A stretch of 64,000 nucleotides of DNA from Callorhinus ursinus (GCF_003265705.1 NW_020313157.1:1704773-1768772); one strand, 5' to 3'; positions 1 through 11,149 are shown, numbered from the stretch's first letter. The notes: a model not told the origin generated them from the letters alone. Made by a program: numbers and translations.

Positions 1-516
1 GGAGTGCTGTCTTCAGGAATTGTGTAGAAGAGGAATATAAGTTGTCCTATGTACCTTTAAAGGGGGTAGAGAGAAGGACCCACACGCAAAACAGAGACAG
101 ATGTGGGCTCAACAAGAGAAAGAACGTTCTTAGAGTTAGAGCTGCACCCCAAAAGAAGTTCCCTGGGAAGCAGACAGCACTGTGTCATCAGAAATATGCA
201 AGGAGAAGCTAGAATAGCATTTTCTGAAACACTGTAAAGACATTCTAGCATTGCCTAGATGACTAGTCAAGGATTTTGGGCTTCCTAACTTGCTTCTGTA
301 ATGAACTTTAGAAGTCAGATGAAACCTAAATACCATTCTAAACATTTATAAAGCACAAATAATATACATAGAATGATAAAGGGAAGTTATGTTAAAATAC
401 AGATATCAAAGATTTGTAATAGAACTGTATAAATAGGCTTTTTCACTGACATGTTAAATAACAATATCCAGTGGTGGTCTAATAACTATAGTAACTTTGA
501 GATAGATATAAGCATA

Positions 517-743
517 AAGAAGTCAGCAAACTTGGCCCACAGATCAAGTCTGGCCTACCACTTGTTTTTATAAATAAAGTTATATTGAAACACATCCACT
601 CCCATTTGTTTATATACTATCTATGACTACTTTCACACTAAAGGGCCTAGTTGAATAGTTGAGACAGCAACCATATGGGTCACAGCACCAAAACTATTTA
701 CTACCTGGCTCTTTACAGAAAAAATTTTTCAACTCCTGCCATA
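517..743. mobile_element. hAT-type nonautonomous DNA transposon, near full length
   Basis: The segment carries, in reverse order, the landmarks of a common mammalian hAT-type element: 'GTCAGCAAACTTGGCC' near one end, a central 'TATGACTACTTTCACACTA', and 'CTTTACAGAAAAAATT' followed by 'CTCCTGCC' at the other. A second copy lies at 33700-33925. I believe the family is a MER/Charlie type but am not sure of the exact name. Confidence 0.65.
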
Positions 744-896
744 AAGGTCTTTCAAGATACCTGTAACATTGTAATGTGGTATGAAAATATCCAAGATTTC
801 TACTCATGATAGAGTCATAGGTACTGCTAATGCTATTATGGTTTGTTTTGAAATTCCCATTTGAGGGGCATAATAAATTTCTGATAAAGGTTAGAT

Positions 897-1130
897 GAAA
901 AGTGCTGGGGGGAGGAGGGAGGAGGAAGGAATGGGAGAGTAGATTGTTCGATGGATACAGAGTTTCCATTTGGGGTGATGAAAAAGAACTAGATGGGGTG
1001 ATTGTTGCACAGTGGTGTGAACGTACTTAATGCCCCTGAATTGTACACTTTAAATTAGTTAAAATTAATTAAAATTAGTTAAAATTTCATGTTACGTGTT
1101 TTTTACCACCAAAAAATGAACCCTCCCCCA
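897..1130 (+). mobile_element. LINE-1 3' end fragment (old L1M type)
   Basis: 'GGTGATGAAAAAGAACTAG', 'GATTGTTGCACAG' and 'GAATTGTACACTTTAAATTA' are typical of the 3' untranslated region of old mammalian L1 elements in sense orientation. No ORF2 remains. The AT-rich end runs into unique sequence. Confidence 0.65.
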
Positions 1131-2190
1131 AAATGACTGAATTTTTCTCCATTCAAGTTCATGGACCCCCTTAATCCCACCCATGAACTCCAGGTAAAAA
1201 GCCCAGTATATTCCAGCAGTCTACGTTGTTAGAGAAATACTCCAGGCCATGGATTGGAAAGTGTAATGATGTTGCGGTTTGATCGGTGAAAGCCAGAGGA
1301 TGACTCTCCTGGTGAAGGAGGCAGAGGGACAGAGCCCACTTCCAAATCCCTTCTGCACACAAGCCAGGATGGAGCGTGTAGTAATGCCACTGGGGTGCCC
1401 TGGGGAAGTTCAGGAAAGGATAAATTTCCCAAACCACCTCAAGAACCCAGGAACCAGGGATGGGAAGCCCCAATAAGCCCTTTTTGTGATTCTCTGGGTT
1501 TGTATGCTACCAAATGCACAGCTGCCCTAAGACCCCTAAAGCCACCACCATGCTCCAAGCATGCAAGGGATCATGTGAAAAAGCCAGGTCTGAGCCCACA
1601 GCCTAAGACGACAGAGGCCTCAGATGCCCTGCAAAGGCAAGATGCTTAATTGTGGAACTCAATTTTGTTTTCATAGGAATCAATTTGGAGGGATTTTCAT
1701 TTTCAATTATTCAACAACATCCAATTTTCCCTTCACACCTCAACCAGACAAGAGGAGAGAAATTGCATGTGTCAATCACCCCTGAAAGCTGCTGACCAGC
1801 CTGAAGTCACCCCTGCATGGAGGGAGCATTAGTGGGGCCCTGGGAATGTGCCCTGGCTTTTCCGAGACAAATGGAGACACCACATGGCCTTTTGCCCCAG
1901 ACACCGGGACACTGTCTGGTACTTCTTCTCCCTATCAAGGAGGGAGACAGACAATCTCCTCGCTGGCAAGAGTGACACCCTCAGAAAATGAGAGAGGGGA
2001 AGTAGCCCCCTGCCCTTCCTCCTCGACAGTCTTTCTGTCCCTATTCATCCAGCACCACAGAGGGCCCTCCCTGAGTCCTTGGAAATAATAGGAAATAATG
2101 GTTCAGACTCCAGAGCCCCCTCTCCTCCTACCACTGTGACCCTGAGAAAATGAACTGAATCATTCTGAATCTTGGCTTTTTACTCCTTAC
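1131..2190. other. Unique sequence, no gene recognised
   Basis: Short open frames on both strands overlap here, but none has a recognisable domain or a convincing pair of splice sites. No clear repeat was seen. Moderately GC-rich without CpG clustering. Confidence 0.5.
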
Positions 2191-2194
2191 TGTG

Positions 2195-2330
2195 GAGATG
2201 AGCATGTCTAGTTCCCAGGCACAGACAGATTAAGCAACTTGCCCAAGTTTCCATAACTAGTTAGTGGCAGAACCTGGATTCAAAGCCAAGTCTAGCTGCC
2301 AAAGCTCAACTCCTATCCTGTAGAGGATGG
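2195..2330 (-). mobile_element. MIR SINE fragment
   Basis: 'AAGCAACTTGCCCAAG', 'AGTGGCAGAACC' and 'GGATTCAAAGCC' match the antisense core of the MIR consensus. Both ends are eroded. Confidence 0.7.
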
Positions 2331-2376
2331 TGCCGGACACATATTAGGCTCTCAACAAATAATTCCTATAGTACTG
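2329..2376 (+). mobile_element. LINE-2 3' end remnant
   Basis: The segment resembles the L2 3' terminus (the 'cacatagtaggtgctcaata' type motif): 'ACACATATTAGGCTCTCAAC' then 'AAATAATTCC'. It is very short, and could equally be a MIR tail. Confidence 0.4.
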
Positions 2377-2774
2377 ATACAACACTTCAATGCTGTGACA
2401 CATTTGTATACAACGCTGCGAGCTGGTTAGTTCCCTGAAGTCAGGAGCTACCTCTTATGTCACTCGCCACATGGTATTCAGCCATGTGTTTATCAATTCA
2501 CATATGCAAGCCCTCAACTCACTTCCAAAATAGTTATCAAATGCTTACTCTGTGCCAGGCCATGGGCCAGCAGATGAGAAGAAAGTGAGGGGACATTCAT
2601 TCACTCACAGGCCAAACACCTGACTGCCCTCTCTGTGCCAGGGACTGCCACTGCCCTCCAGGATCCACAGTGAATGGAGGGGGTGGGGTGTGTAAGGCAA
2701 TGGGTATGCCAGAGGCTTAAATGTGCTCAAAGGAGTGGAATTCTGAGCCAGGTGCAGGATGGGCTCTCAGTCAT

Positions 2775-2899
2775 AATAATAGTTACAACAACAACAATAA
2801 TATGGTGAAGAAGCACACTCCTTTGGCTAGGTATTGTCTAAGTATTTTAGTGTCTTGCATTAAATCCTAACAATTTTGTGATAGAAAAGCTATTTTTGG
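2775..2899 (-). mobile_element. MIR, 5' part of the split copy
   Basis: 'TTAAATCCTAACAATTTTGT' is the antisense MIR segment that normally precedes the 'ccattttacagatgag' core. That core appears only after 4508, so one ancient MIR has been split by a SINE plus L1 insertion. The 16-bp duplication at 2884-2899 and 4493-4508 marks the break. Confidence 0.65.
2884..2899. repeat. Target-site duplication, left copy
   Basis: GAAAAGCTATTTTTGG here is repeated exactly at 4493-4508. The pair brackets the Can-SINE together with the L1 nested inside it. Confidence 0.85.
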
Positions 2900-3087
2900 G
2901 GCGCCTGGGTGGCTCAGTTGGTTAAGCGACTGCCTTCGGCTCAGGTCATGATCCTGGAGTCCCGGGATCAAGTCCCGCATCGGGCTCCCTGCTCAGCAGG
3001 GAGTCTGCTTCTCCCTCTGACCCTCCCCCTCTCATGTGCTCTCTCTCCCTCATTCTTTCTCTCAAATAAATAAATAAATAAATCTTT
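2900..3087 (+). mobile_element. Can-SINE (carnivoran tRNA-Lys SINE), interrupted in its tail
   Basis: It begins with the tRNA-related head 'GCGCCTGGGTGGCTCAG' and has the A/B-box-like region, the 'TGCTCAGCAGGGAGTCTGC' body, a CT-rich stretch and an AAATAAATAAATAAAT tail. Low divergence from other copies here (40483, 50653) suggests a fairly recent insertion. The tail is cut by an L1; its last part reappears at 4466-4492, just before the matching target-site duplication. Confidence 0.92.
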
Positions 3088-4465
3088 TAAAAAATTTTTT
3101 ATTGTTATGTTAATCACCATATCTTACATCATTAGTTTTTGGTGCAGTGTTCCATGATTCATTGTTTGTTCATAACACCCAGTGCTCCATGCAGAACGTG
3201 CGCTCCTCAATACCCATCACCAGGCTAACCCATCCCCCTCCCCCCTCCCCTCTAGAACCCTCAGTTTGTTTTTCAGAGTCCATCATCTCTCATGGTTCGT
3301 CTCCCCCTCTGACATACTCCCCTTTTCTTCCTCTCCTGTTACCTTCTTCTTTTTCTTTTTTCTTAAAATATGTTGCGTTATTTATTTCAGAAGTACAGAT
3401 CTGTGATTCAACAGTCTTGCACAATTCACAGCGCTCACCATAGCACATACCCTCCCCAATGTCTATCACCCAGCCACCCCATCCCTCCCACCCCCAACCA
3501 CTCCAGTAACACTCAGTTTGTTTCCTGAGATTAAGAATTCCTCATATCAGTGAGGTCATGTGATACATGTCTTTCTCTGATTGACTTATTTCACTCAGCA
3601 TAACACCCTCCAGTTCCATCCACGTCGTTGCAAATGGCAAGATCTCATTCCTTTTGATGGCTGCATAATATTCCATTGTGTATATATACCACATCTTCTT
3701 TATCCATTCATCTGTCGATGGGCATCTTGGCTCTTTCCACAGTTTGGCTATTGTGGACATTGCTGCTATAAACATTGGGGTACACGTATCCCTTCGGGTC
3801 CCTACATTTGTATCTTTGTGGTAAATACCCAGTAGTGCAATTGCTGGATCGAACGGTAGCTCTAATTTCAACTGTTTGAGGAACCTCCATACTGTTTTCC
3901 AGAGTAGCTTGCATTCCCACCAACAGTGTAGGAGGGTTCCCCTTTCTCCACATCCCCGCCAACATCTGTCGTTCCCTGACTTGTTAATTTTAGCCATTCT
4001 GACGGGTGTGAGGTGGTATCTCATGGAGGTTTTGATTTGGATTTCCCTGATGCCGAGCGATGTTGAGCACTTTTTCATGTGCCTGTTGGCCATTTGGATG
4101 TCTTCTTTGGAGAAATGTCTGTTCATGTCTTCTGCCCATTTCTTGATTGGATTATTTGTTCTTTGGGTGTTGAGTTTGATAAGTTCTTTATAGATTTTGG
4201 ATACTAGCCCTTTATCTGATATGTCATTTGCAAATATTTTCTCCCATTCTGTTGGTTGTCTTTTGGTTTTGTGGACTGTTTCTTTTGCTGTGCAGAAGCT
4301 TTTTATCTTGATGAAATCCCAATAGTTCATTTTTGCCCTGGCTTCCCGTGCCTTTGGCGATGTTTCTAGGAAGAAGTTGCTGCGGCTAAGGTCGAAAAGG
4401 TTGCTACCTGTGTTCTCCTTTAGGATTTGGATGGACTCCTGTCTCACGTTTAGGTCTTTCAACCT
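3088..4465 (-). mobile_element. 5'-truncated LINE-1 nested in the SINE tail
   Basis: Read on the minus strand this is the end of an L1: the ORF2 carboxy-terminus, a stop, about 450 bp of 3' untranslated region and an A-rich end (seen as T-rich on plus near 3091-3100). A 13-bp duplication TAAATAAATCTTT at 3075-3087 and 4466-4478 flanks it, showing target-primed insertion into the Can-SINE tail. It lacks the 5' untranslated region, ORF1 and most of ORF2. The uninterrupted reading frame suggests a comparatively young copy. Confidence 0.93.
3542..4465 (-). pseudogene. LINE-1 ORF2 protein, carboxy-terminal fragment
   Basis: About 306 codons remain open up to the stop at 3542. ORF2p is normally about 1,270 residues with endonuclease, reverse transcriptase and a carboxy-terminal cysteine-rich segment; only the last quarter is left. 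Visible is the CX3CX7HX4C knuckle (C167, C171, H179, C184 of the fragment), then conserved blocks such as '[11 protein letters not shown]' and 'YYAAIKRNE' near the end. The frame is open at the truncation point around 4465, so any start there is not a natural start (the first codon of the open stretch is TTG). The endonuclease and the polymerase catalytic residues are absent, so it cannot retrotranspose alone. Identification is from sequence motifs; no expression is implied. Confidence 0.93.
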
Positions 4466-4492
4466 TAAATAAATCTTTAAAAAAAAAGAAAA

Positions 4493-4508
4493 GAAAAGCT
4501 ATTTTTGG
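4493..4508. repeat. Target-site duplication, right copy
   Basis: Exact second copy of GAAAAGCTATTTTTGG (left copy at 2884). It closes the SINE+L1 composite. Confidence 0.85.
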
Positions 4509-4655
4509 CTCCATTCTAAAGATGATAGCACTGCGGACAAAGAGGTCAAATTACTTGCCCAAGGTCTCAGAGATCATGAGATGTAGAGCCAAAATCTCTC
4601 GCCCGGGAATTTAGTTTCAGAGAACATACTCTTCTTAACCAATTTATACTATGTG
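4509..4655 (-). mobile_element. MIR, 3' part of the split copy
   Basis: 'CTCCATTCTAAAGATGATAG' and 'AAATTACTTGCCCAAGGTCT' continue the antisense MIR interrupted at 2899. Confidence 0.7.
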
Positions 4656-5690
4656 CCACACCCCGCACACCCCATATGAATAAATGTTTGTTGGGTTGAA
4701 CTAGCCAGGACTGGCTGGCAGTAATGAGGCCAAAAGGGTGATGGAGAACCCATTCCCTGGCCCAAGCTGGGATGGAGGGTGTCCAGACTGACCATGCCCT
4801 TGGGCTCCAGCACCTGAGGTGGCTCCAGTGTTATCTCTTAGGCCAGATGAGCAGGAAATGGCAGCATTCAGATGCAAGGAGCTTTCATTTTCTCTGAGTG
4901 ATGACTTTGTCCTGATGGGGGTGGGCTGCAGTAGGGGCAGGGAGGCTGCAGAAATCCTGATGGAAGCATCTTTGGCAGTGGGTCTATGGGAATGGAAGTG
5001 AGGAGAGACACAAGCCTCCATGGGGCTAAGGGCCAGAAAGGGTCCTCCCCACTTTCCCAGCAGAGGTGGGCTCACAGGTGGATGAGGGACCACCTTAACA
5101 ACACAGGACTCGGGCCAAAGGTTATGAAAACTGTCATTCAGAGAGGGGACGGCACGCCCTGAAACTGGGATCAAGCTTTCCTCTAAAAAACTGCTGTCAG
5201 ATGGAGGGCTGGATGTAGACTGGCATGTTTTTTGTTTTTGTTTTTGTTGTTTTAACTGGAATGTTTCACTGTCTGATCCACTTAAAGCACCATGAGTCTG
5301 GGAGAGCCCAGGAGACAGACAGGGGCATGGTGTCACCCAGGGCACTGCTGGAGTCACAGGCAACGATTGGGGAGGACGCAGGAATGCTCTTCATAGGCAT
5401 GATTTCACATCTCTTCTTCAGAGGGAAAATGTTCCTCTGCACAAAGCTCATTTTCAGGTGCCCTCTGACAACTGACCAGCAAGCACACATTTAGAGCCAG
5501 GGAAGAAATTTGTGGGGCTCATGATAAAAAAGCCTTTGGGGATGGCTCCCCTCCCTGGTACATGGAAGCCTCCGGGGGCTGCTGAACGGTGAGTGCCCCA
5601 AGCACAGTCCAGCTACCAGTCAGGCTCACATGGATGGTCCTTCCTCAACCCACCTGCCCACTGCCCCCACCCCGCCTCCTCTCCTCTCTG
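4656..5690. other. Unique sequence with a small (TTTTTG)n tract
   Basis: No repeat family recognised apart from a (TTTTTG)n stretch near 5227-5250. A 220-codon minus-strand frame (4701-5363) runs through this tract and is Ser/Pro-rich without a domain, so I do not call it a gene. Confidence 0.5.
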
Positions 5691-6640
5691 ATTAATACTG
5701 CAGACAGTCAGATTCCTTTAGCAAACATTTGTATACCCAGTTCCATGTAAGGTACTGAGGACAGAAAGCTGAGAAAGGCAGTATGGTGAGGTGGTTAGGA
5801 AAATGGACTTCAATGTCAGGCTGTGGATTGAGGACCGACCACAGGTAAGTGTTTTAATCCTGTGAGCCCTGGCTCCTTCATCTGTAAAATGGGAATAACC
5901 ACTCCTACTTCATATAGTTATTGGAAAAACTAAATGTGAAAGCATGGGTATGGTCCAAACAGTCTTCCTACATGATGAGCACTTCGTAAAATCACCTAAA
6001 GACTCAGATAGTGTCTCTTCATGCCAGAATTCCCAGTCCAGTAGGGCACACTGGCTTCTGAACAAGTTACTTCAACACAGTGTGATGTAACAGGAGACAT
6101 GAACAGAAGGTCCAACCCTCTCTGATGGAGCCAAGAATGAATCCAGGAGGTGACATTTAAGGGAAAAAGTCAGCTCTCCAGGGAGCTAATATAGTCATTT
6201 CTGTGGCTTCAGGGCCTGCCGAGGCCCAGATCTAGCATACAGAGAAAGTGCTCAAAAATATCTGTTGAGAGAAACTAAAGCCAAGTCTTAAAGGATGAAC
6301 AGTACTTCACCAGGCAGACGCAGCAGATGGAAAGGGCATTCCAGGAGGAGGGAACCACATGTGCAAAGGCATGAGACACAACCCTGGTAACATGTCAAGT
6401 AGTGCTGCCTCAGTGGAACACCAGCCTCACGAGGGGTGAACAGCATAAGGCAAGGCTGGCCAGGATCCAGGATCCAGCTCAGGAGAGCCTGGTGTTCCAA
6501 GATAGAGAGTTTGTACTGCTTTCTATAGGCAAAAACAGAGCCTCTGTAGGGTTTCAAATAAAGAAGTGGCCGGATGAGATGATGCTTTTGAAAGATCACA
6601 TCGGGGCAGAGGCAGAGCATGGCCAGAAATAGAGAAGCCC
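5690..6640 (+). mobile_element. Remnants of an ancient medium-reiterated repeat, split by MIR
   Basis: Phrases such as 'GGTGACATTTAAGG', 'GGCATTCCAGGAGGAGGGAA' and 'GTGCAAAGGCATGAGACACA' belong to a widespread old mammalian repeat that also appears near 16020, 23090, 31400, 46160 and 58480. I do not remember its family name with confidence. Edges are vague. Confidence 0.4.
5785..5985 (+). mobile_element. MIR SINE
   Basis: 'CTTCATCTGTAAAATGGGAA' followed by 'TTATTGGAAAAACTAAATG' gives the sense MIR core and 3' half. The preceding 'AGTATGGTGAGGTGGTTAGG' fits the MIR head. Confidence 0.8.
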
Positions 6641-7130
6641 TTGGTGGAAGATACTGGTAAATTCCCAGGGCAGGAGGGCGGATGGAGAGAAAGCAGATTG
6701 TGGGACGGGGGTGGGGTGGGGGGAGGGGGCAAACAGAAACAGGGGAGGAAGGGAAGGGAAAAGATGGGAGCTGGGGACATCAAAAGGGAATTAAGACATG
6801 GAATGATGGAATGGTGGAATGGGCAGGCTCATCCACTGTATGGTGGGGATGAGGGAGTGAGATGAGTCAAGGGTGATGTGATTGGTAGATGCAGGGAGAG
6901 CCATTTACTGAGAGTGAGGACATGAGAGGAGGCGTCCCTGCTGTATCCTGCTGAGTGTGAGTTACATGCGAGAGATAACAAGGGATGTATGTGCTTTTTG
7001 GACACAGGGTTCCAACACTCAGGGGAGCTTCAGCTGCAGGTGGCAGCACCCAGCTGTGGTCCTAAGTCATGGTCCCATTCATTCCCTGATGTCCTCCATG
7101 GTCATGACTCTGTGACTTCCTCCCACCATG
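6640..7130. other. Unique, G-rich sequence
   Basis: Holds a G-rich stretch near 6700-6750 (GGGGTGGGGTGGGGGGAGGG), a possible G-quadruplex. No gene or repeat recognised. Confidence 0.4.
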
Positions 7131-7312
7131 CCCACAGCTCTCTGAAAACAAGGTCTTGTCTTATTCTTCTGCTCCTTCCCCAGAGCTAGCAGAGGGAAAT
7201 ATTCTAGATATGGACTTTGATTATGTCTAATCCAGAGGTTCTTTGTGCCTTCAGGGAAGGATTTCTGAAGATGTCTAGCACAGTGCCTAACATGTGATTG
7301 GTGCTCAAGGAA
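7130..7312 (+). mobile_element. Probable LINE-2 3' fragment
   Basis: 'ACAAGGTCTTGTCTTATTC' and 'TAGCACAGTGCCTAACATGT' resemble the sense L2 3' region, with an eroded middle. Confidence 0.4.
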
Positions 7313-7404
7313 GCTGATGATCAAAGTGAAGGAAGGCAAAAGCTCTTGTGTCATTTATAGATCCCCCAAGAGCAGGACCCAGTGCCCACCAGTGTCCCTT
7401 TTAC

Positions 7405-7575
7405 AGGGGGCATGTGAGAGCCATAAGATGCAGGCACTTGCAGGACATGACTTGCAACAGAATCCAGGTTCCTCCACTTGGGCAAGTCACTTCCCTTTCT
7501 GGGTCTTAGTTTCCCTGCATGCACAATGATGATGGTATGGATTGCCTGGAACCATCACTGAGTCAGATATAGAAA
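7405..7575 (+). mobile_element. MIR SINE fragment
   Basis: 'CTTGGGCAAGTCACTTCCC' and 'GGGTCTTAGTTTCCCTGCAT' match the sense MIR core. Confidence 0.65.
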
Positions 7576-7679
7576 CCACATAATACACAGTCTGGCTCAG
7601 CATCAGTTCAACAGTTGGTAAAAATGCTAATAATGGTGATAATTCTAATGATTTGCTGCTACTATTGATCTGGCTGATG

Positions 7680-7935
7680 ATGAAGAGTATTTAATATCTT
7701 TATCCATCATTCCCTTGCTTAAAACCCTTCAAAGAACCCACTGCTCTCATGATAAAGACAAAGATACCTAATATGGCCTCCAAGACCCACTGCTGTCTGA
7801 CTCCTGCTTGCATCTCCAGCCCCATCGTGATGAGCTTGCCTGCCCTCCCTTCCTCCTCTCCAGCCTGGCCTCTCTCACTGAGGCACTTGGTGACTTGCCA
7901 GCCTGCCAGACATCAGCAAGACTTCTCCTGTACTC
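7680..7935 (+). mobile_element. LINE-2 fragment
   Basis: 'CTTGCTTAAAACCCTTCAA', 'ATGGCCTCCAAGACCCACTG' and 'CTGGCCTCTCTCACTGAGGC' follow the L2 consensus order in its 3' third. Open frames across it are decayed L2, not a host gene. Confidence 0.7.
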
Positions 7936-8256
7936 TGAGCTATGAGATTTTTGGCCTACTCACTTGTTCTCCCATTAATTTCTCACTCTCTTACTCATTC
8001 AAAAGACATTTATCTATTACCTACTCTATGCCAAGCACTGTAAGAACTGAAGTGCCTGAAACTGCAGCCACGAATGGGATATCAGTGAGTAGTCCATTAT
8101 CCATCTGTACCTGCTTGTCAGTAAACTTGGTTTAAAAAGAAATGTGAGGAGAATGAGGTAGGATAGAAGGGCATGATCCCAAAGACCCAAGCTGTTCTCC
8201 ACTCCTGTTTAATTACAGTAATAGAAATATGGCTACTCCTAGAAATACCTACCTCC

Positions 8257-8322
8257 AACACACACACACACGCACGCATACACACACACGCACGCACGCA
8301 CACACACACACACACGTGTGTG
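8257..8322. repeat. Imperfect (CA)n microsatellite with CG interruptions
   Basis: Alternating CA dinucleotides broken by CGCACGCA units and ending in ACACGTGTGTGT, which makes a short self-complementary edge. Confidence 0.9.
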
Positions 8323-9790
8323 TCCTTGCAGAAACCCAAATCAGATTATAAAATAGGGAGGAAGTACAGGAACGAGGGTGTCCTCAACTGAACCCAAAAT
8401 GAAATTTGAAATCTGTTTTTTGCGGGATTTATAGAAAGGTGGGTGGATCTCAAGCCCAGGGTGTTTATTTGCATGGGAGGAAGGGAAAGTCGAAGAAGAA
8501 ACATTTTTTTCTTGGATTCCCAAGAATGAAGACAACATACAGAGGATGAAATGGCATCTTTCTCATCCTGGATCTTGGCATAAAGAATTATATAGACAAG
8601 AGCTTCAGAAAGGAGATAAAGGAGCTGCTTTCAGGGGGGGACTGTGGAATTTGGGGTTCAAGTGGCATGGTTTTGGGGTCTAGTTGACCCCAGGCTGAAA
8701 GAAAACTGGTCTTGTCTCTTCTGCAGAGAAAACTGTGCTATTTCAGCCAGTGAGGACCCCACCTGCTCCCAATACCCCATCAGAAAAAGCTTAAGAACAC
8801 AGCAAGTGAAACTAAATGGAGATGTATGATGATGAGCATCCTTAAGGAGCTTCAGGGTGCCGACAATGGGTGCTGGTCTGCTTCCCATATTCCCAGAGCA
8901 GCTACATCAAGAACTAGAAGTTCACACAACCTCATCAGCCATAGCAAGAGCTACCATCCCACCTACCGAACACCTCTCAACATGGCAGTCCCAAGGGCCA
9001 CACACTGGGAACTGTGAGATTCAACCAATCCTAATGAATACTAACCAACTGTAATACCCATGCAATATCCATGCCACTCAGCAGACTTCAGACCAGAACC
9101 TGGTCCCCAGCCCCAGGCCCCCAGGCCCTTCCCCCACCTGAGTTCATTACTGAGTATAGCATTGGTGCACTCAGCAGCACCAATTTCTCTGGGCTCCACG
9201 GTTTCCTGAGAAGGGATAATAAATGTGCTCGGAAGCATGGGGTGATTTATCAAAGTGCATTGTATTGCAATGGTTTTACAAGAAGATTAATTTTTAATAA
9301 AGAAACCTATTACCTCACTCTTTGAGGACCTTCACACACCTAAGAAAAATGATTCTCTTTGCCTCTGTGGAAACTGCTGTGGCTTCTTTCCTGGAACAGA
9401 GTCTACTTTGTTCTCTTCAGAATCCTCCCAAGAAGGAAGATGGACTTTCTGAGTGGGGTCCAAACAGAATTTGGGCCTCCTCTTGGTCCATTAGTGACCA
9501 AATGACCATTTTTCAGGCTCTTTTCTTAGCTACCCTGACTAAGATTTCAGCTAACAGAGCTGCCCTTGTTCTACTCATAAGAAGTGGTTCAGAGCAGATA
9601 AGGGGCCAGACCTTTGGATGTCCCAGGCCCAGGCCAGGTGCTGGCCAGATGCTGAATACTGGGTCATCCAACCAGGGGCTTGAGGGATGAAAGGCAACTT
9701 AACGGAGACCCACACAAGATTAAGACATCAGAAAGAAAGTCAGGAATAAAGGAAGAACTAATAAGCACCACTGTATACAAGGGACTGTCC
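8323..9790. other. Mostly unique sequence; possible conserved block at 9160-9330
   Basis: No gene or repeat recognised. The part at about 9160-9330 is AT-rich and non-repetitive and contains 'TGTATTGCAATGG' and 'AAGATTAATTTTTAATAAAG', a texture often seen in conserved noncoding elements. This is an impression only, without alignment. Confidence 0.35.
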
Positions 9791-9794
9791 TTGG

Positions 9795-9965
9795 AATCAC
9801 CCACACACCATCATTCACTGCCTGTATGACCTTCAGCAAGTTACACGATCTTTGGGCCTGAATTTCCTCATCTGTGAAATGGGCACTGGTAGAATTTTTA
9901 ACGAAAACAAAAGTACACAGCTCCTGCATTTGTTGTTATTATGGTTGCTGTTAATATTATTGAGA
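9795..9965 (+). mobile_element. MIR SINE
   Basis: 'TGTATGACCTTCAGCAAGTT' and 'TTTCCTCATCTGTGAAATGG' match the sense MIR core. Confidence 0.75.
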
Positions 9966-10313
9966 AAAGAAGCCTGGTGAAGCTGGGATTTGGGGTAGGG
10001 AGAAGTGATCTTTGTGCAAATTAAAGGCTTTTTAGGGAATAAAGTCCTGTTGTCTCTCCTTGGTTAGAAATAGCATACAAGGAAACAGGTGTATAATTTG
10101 CAAAAGAGACTTCAGCTAAAACTGAGAGAGGACAGTCCTGAGCTGTGGTCCAGAGCAGGTGAGGGTCTGATGGACAGATTCAGGGAATTGAAGAGGGACT
10201 GCACGGATCCCCTCTTCAGGGGAATTTGAGCAGGTGGATGTTCCCTCTCTCAAGAGTAATGACTAGCTAGTTAACTTGGAGACAGAAGGTGTGTCACTGA
10301 CATTTCAAAACTA

Positions 10314-10342
10314 TTACTGCTATTATTATTATTATTATTCAC
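10314..10342. repeat. (ATT)n microsatellite
   Basis: A short run of TAT/ATT triplets. Confidence 0.8.
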
Positions 10343-10564
10343 AATTATTGGTGTTATCATTACCATTATTACTTAATTTAAGCTACTTCATTCAAAACTT
10401 AGTTGAGAACCTACCACGTACCAATCCTGGAATTCCATCTACCCTAATTTCAGGGACATAACCCAGCAATAAGTACCTTTAATTATACATAAAGGGCTTT
10501 GTACTGAGGTCAGGGTCAGAACAAATCACTAAAATTCCCAATGAGACTGGACCCAAACAATGAA

Positions 10565-10690
10565 ATACCAACAGTAACTAGTATATATTAAGCACTTGGT
10601 CTATGCCAGACACTATACCAAGTACTCGATGTATTAGCTCATTTAATCCTCATAACTAGTGTATAACTCTGTAGCATGGAGGAGCTATTT
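10565..10690 (-). mobile_element. MIR SINE fragment
   Basis: 'TAAGCACTTGGTCTATGCCA' then 'GCTCATTTAATCCTCATAAC' is the antisense MIR 3' half. Confidence 0.65.
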
Positions 10691-10740
10691 GCAAATCACA
10701 TATCTGATAAAGGATCAATATTACATAAAGAACACTTCAA
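10688..10740 (+). mobile_element. LINE-1 ORF2 remnant
   Basis: 'TTTGCAAATCACATATCTGA' followed by 'TAAAGGATCAATATTA' is a well-known stretch of L1 ORF2 in sense orientation, cut short. Confidence 0.6.
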
Positions 10741-10744
10741 TAAT

Positions 10745-10905
10745 TAGATTTGCCTATTTTGAAATTTAATATAAATGGAACCCTATAATATGTGGCCTTT
10801 TATGTATGGTTTCTTTCATTTAGCACAGTGTGTTCAAGGTTCATCCACATTGTGGAATGTGTATTTCATTCCTTTTTATGGCTGAATAAAATTCCATTGT
10901 ATAGC
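10745..10905 (-). mobile_element. LINE-1 fragment, antisense
   Basis: 'ATATGTGGCCTTTTATGTA', 'TCATTTAGCACAGTGTGTTC' and 'TTTTTATGGCTGAATAAAAT' are antisense L1 sequence from the end of ORF2 and beyond. Confidence 0.7.
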
Positions 10906-10909
10906 TAGA

Positions 10910-11135
10910 TCACACAGAGACAGAAAGCAGATCAATGGTTGCCAGGGCCTAGTGGAGAAGAGGCAATGGGATCAACTGCTTAGTGGGTACAGAGTTTCTG
11001 TTTGGGGTAATGAAAAAGTTCTGGAACTATAGTGGGGATGGTTGTATAACACTGCACAATAGCAATGCACTGAATGCTATGATTAAAATGGCAAATTTCA
11101 TGCATATTTTACCACAATAAAAATCTCTGTAATAA
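10910..11135 (+). mobile_element. LINE-1 3' end
   Basis: 'GATCAATGGTTGCCAGGGCC', 'GTTTGGGGTAATGAAAAAGT' and a closing 'ACCACAATAAAAATC' mark the sense L1 3' untranslated region. Confidence 0.75.
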
Positions 11136-11149
11136 GGAAATAAACAATC

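Noticed and set aside
4701..5363. 220-codon minus-strand frame
   Set aside because: Ser/Pro-rich, no domain, and it runs through a (TTTTTG)n tract that supplies the Gln/Lys stretch.
8118..8391. Short frames with His-Thr or Cys-Val repeats
   Set aside because: Translations of the (CA)n microsatellite.
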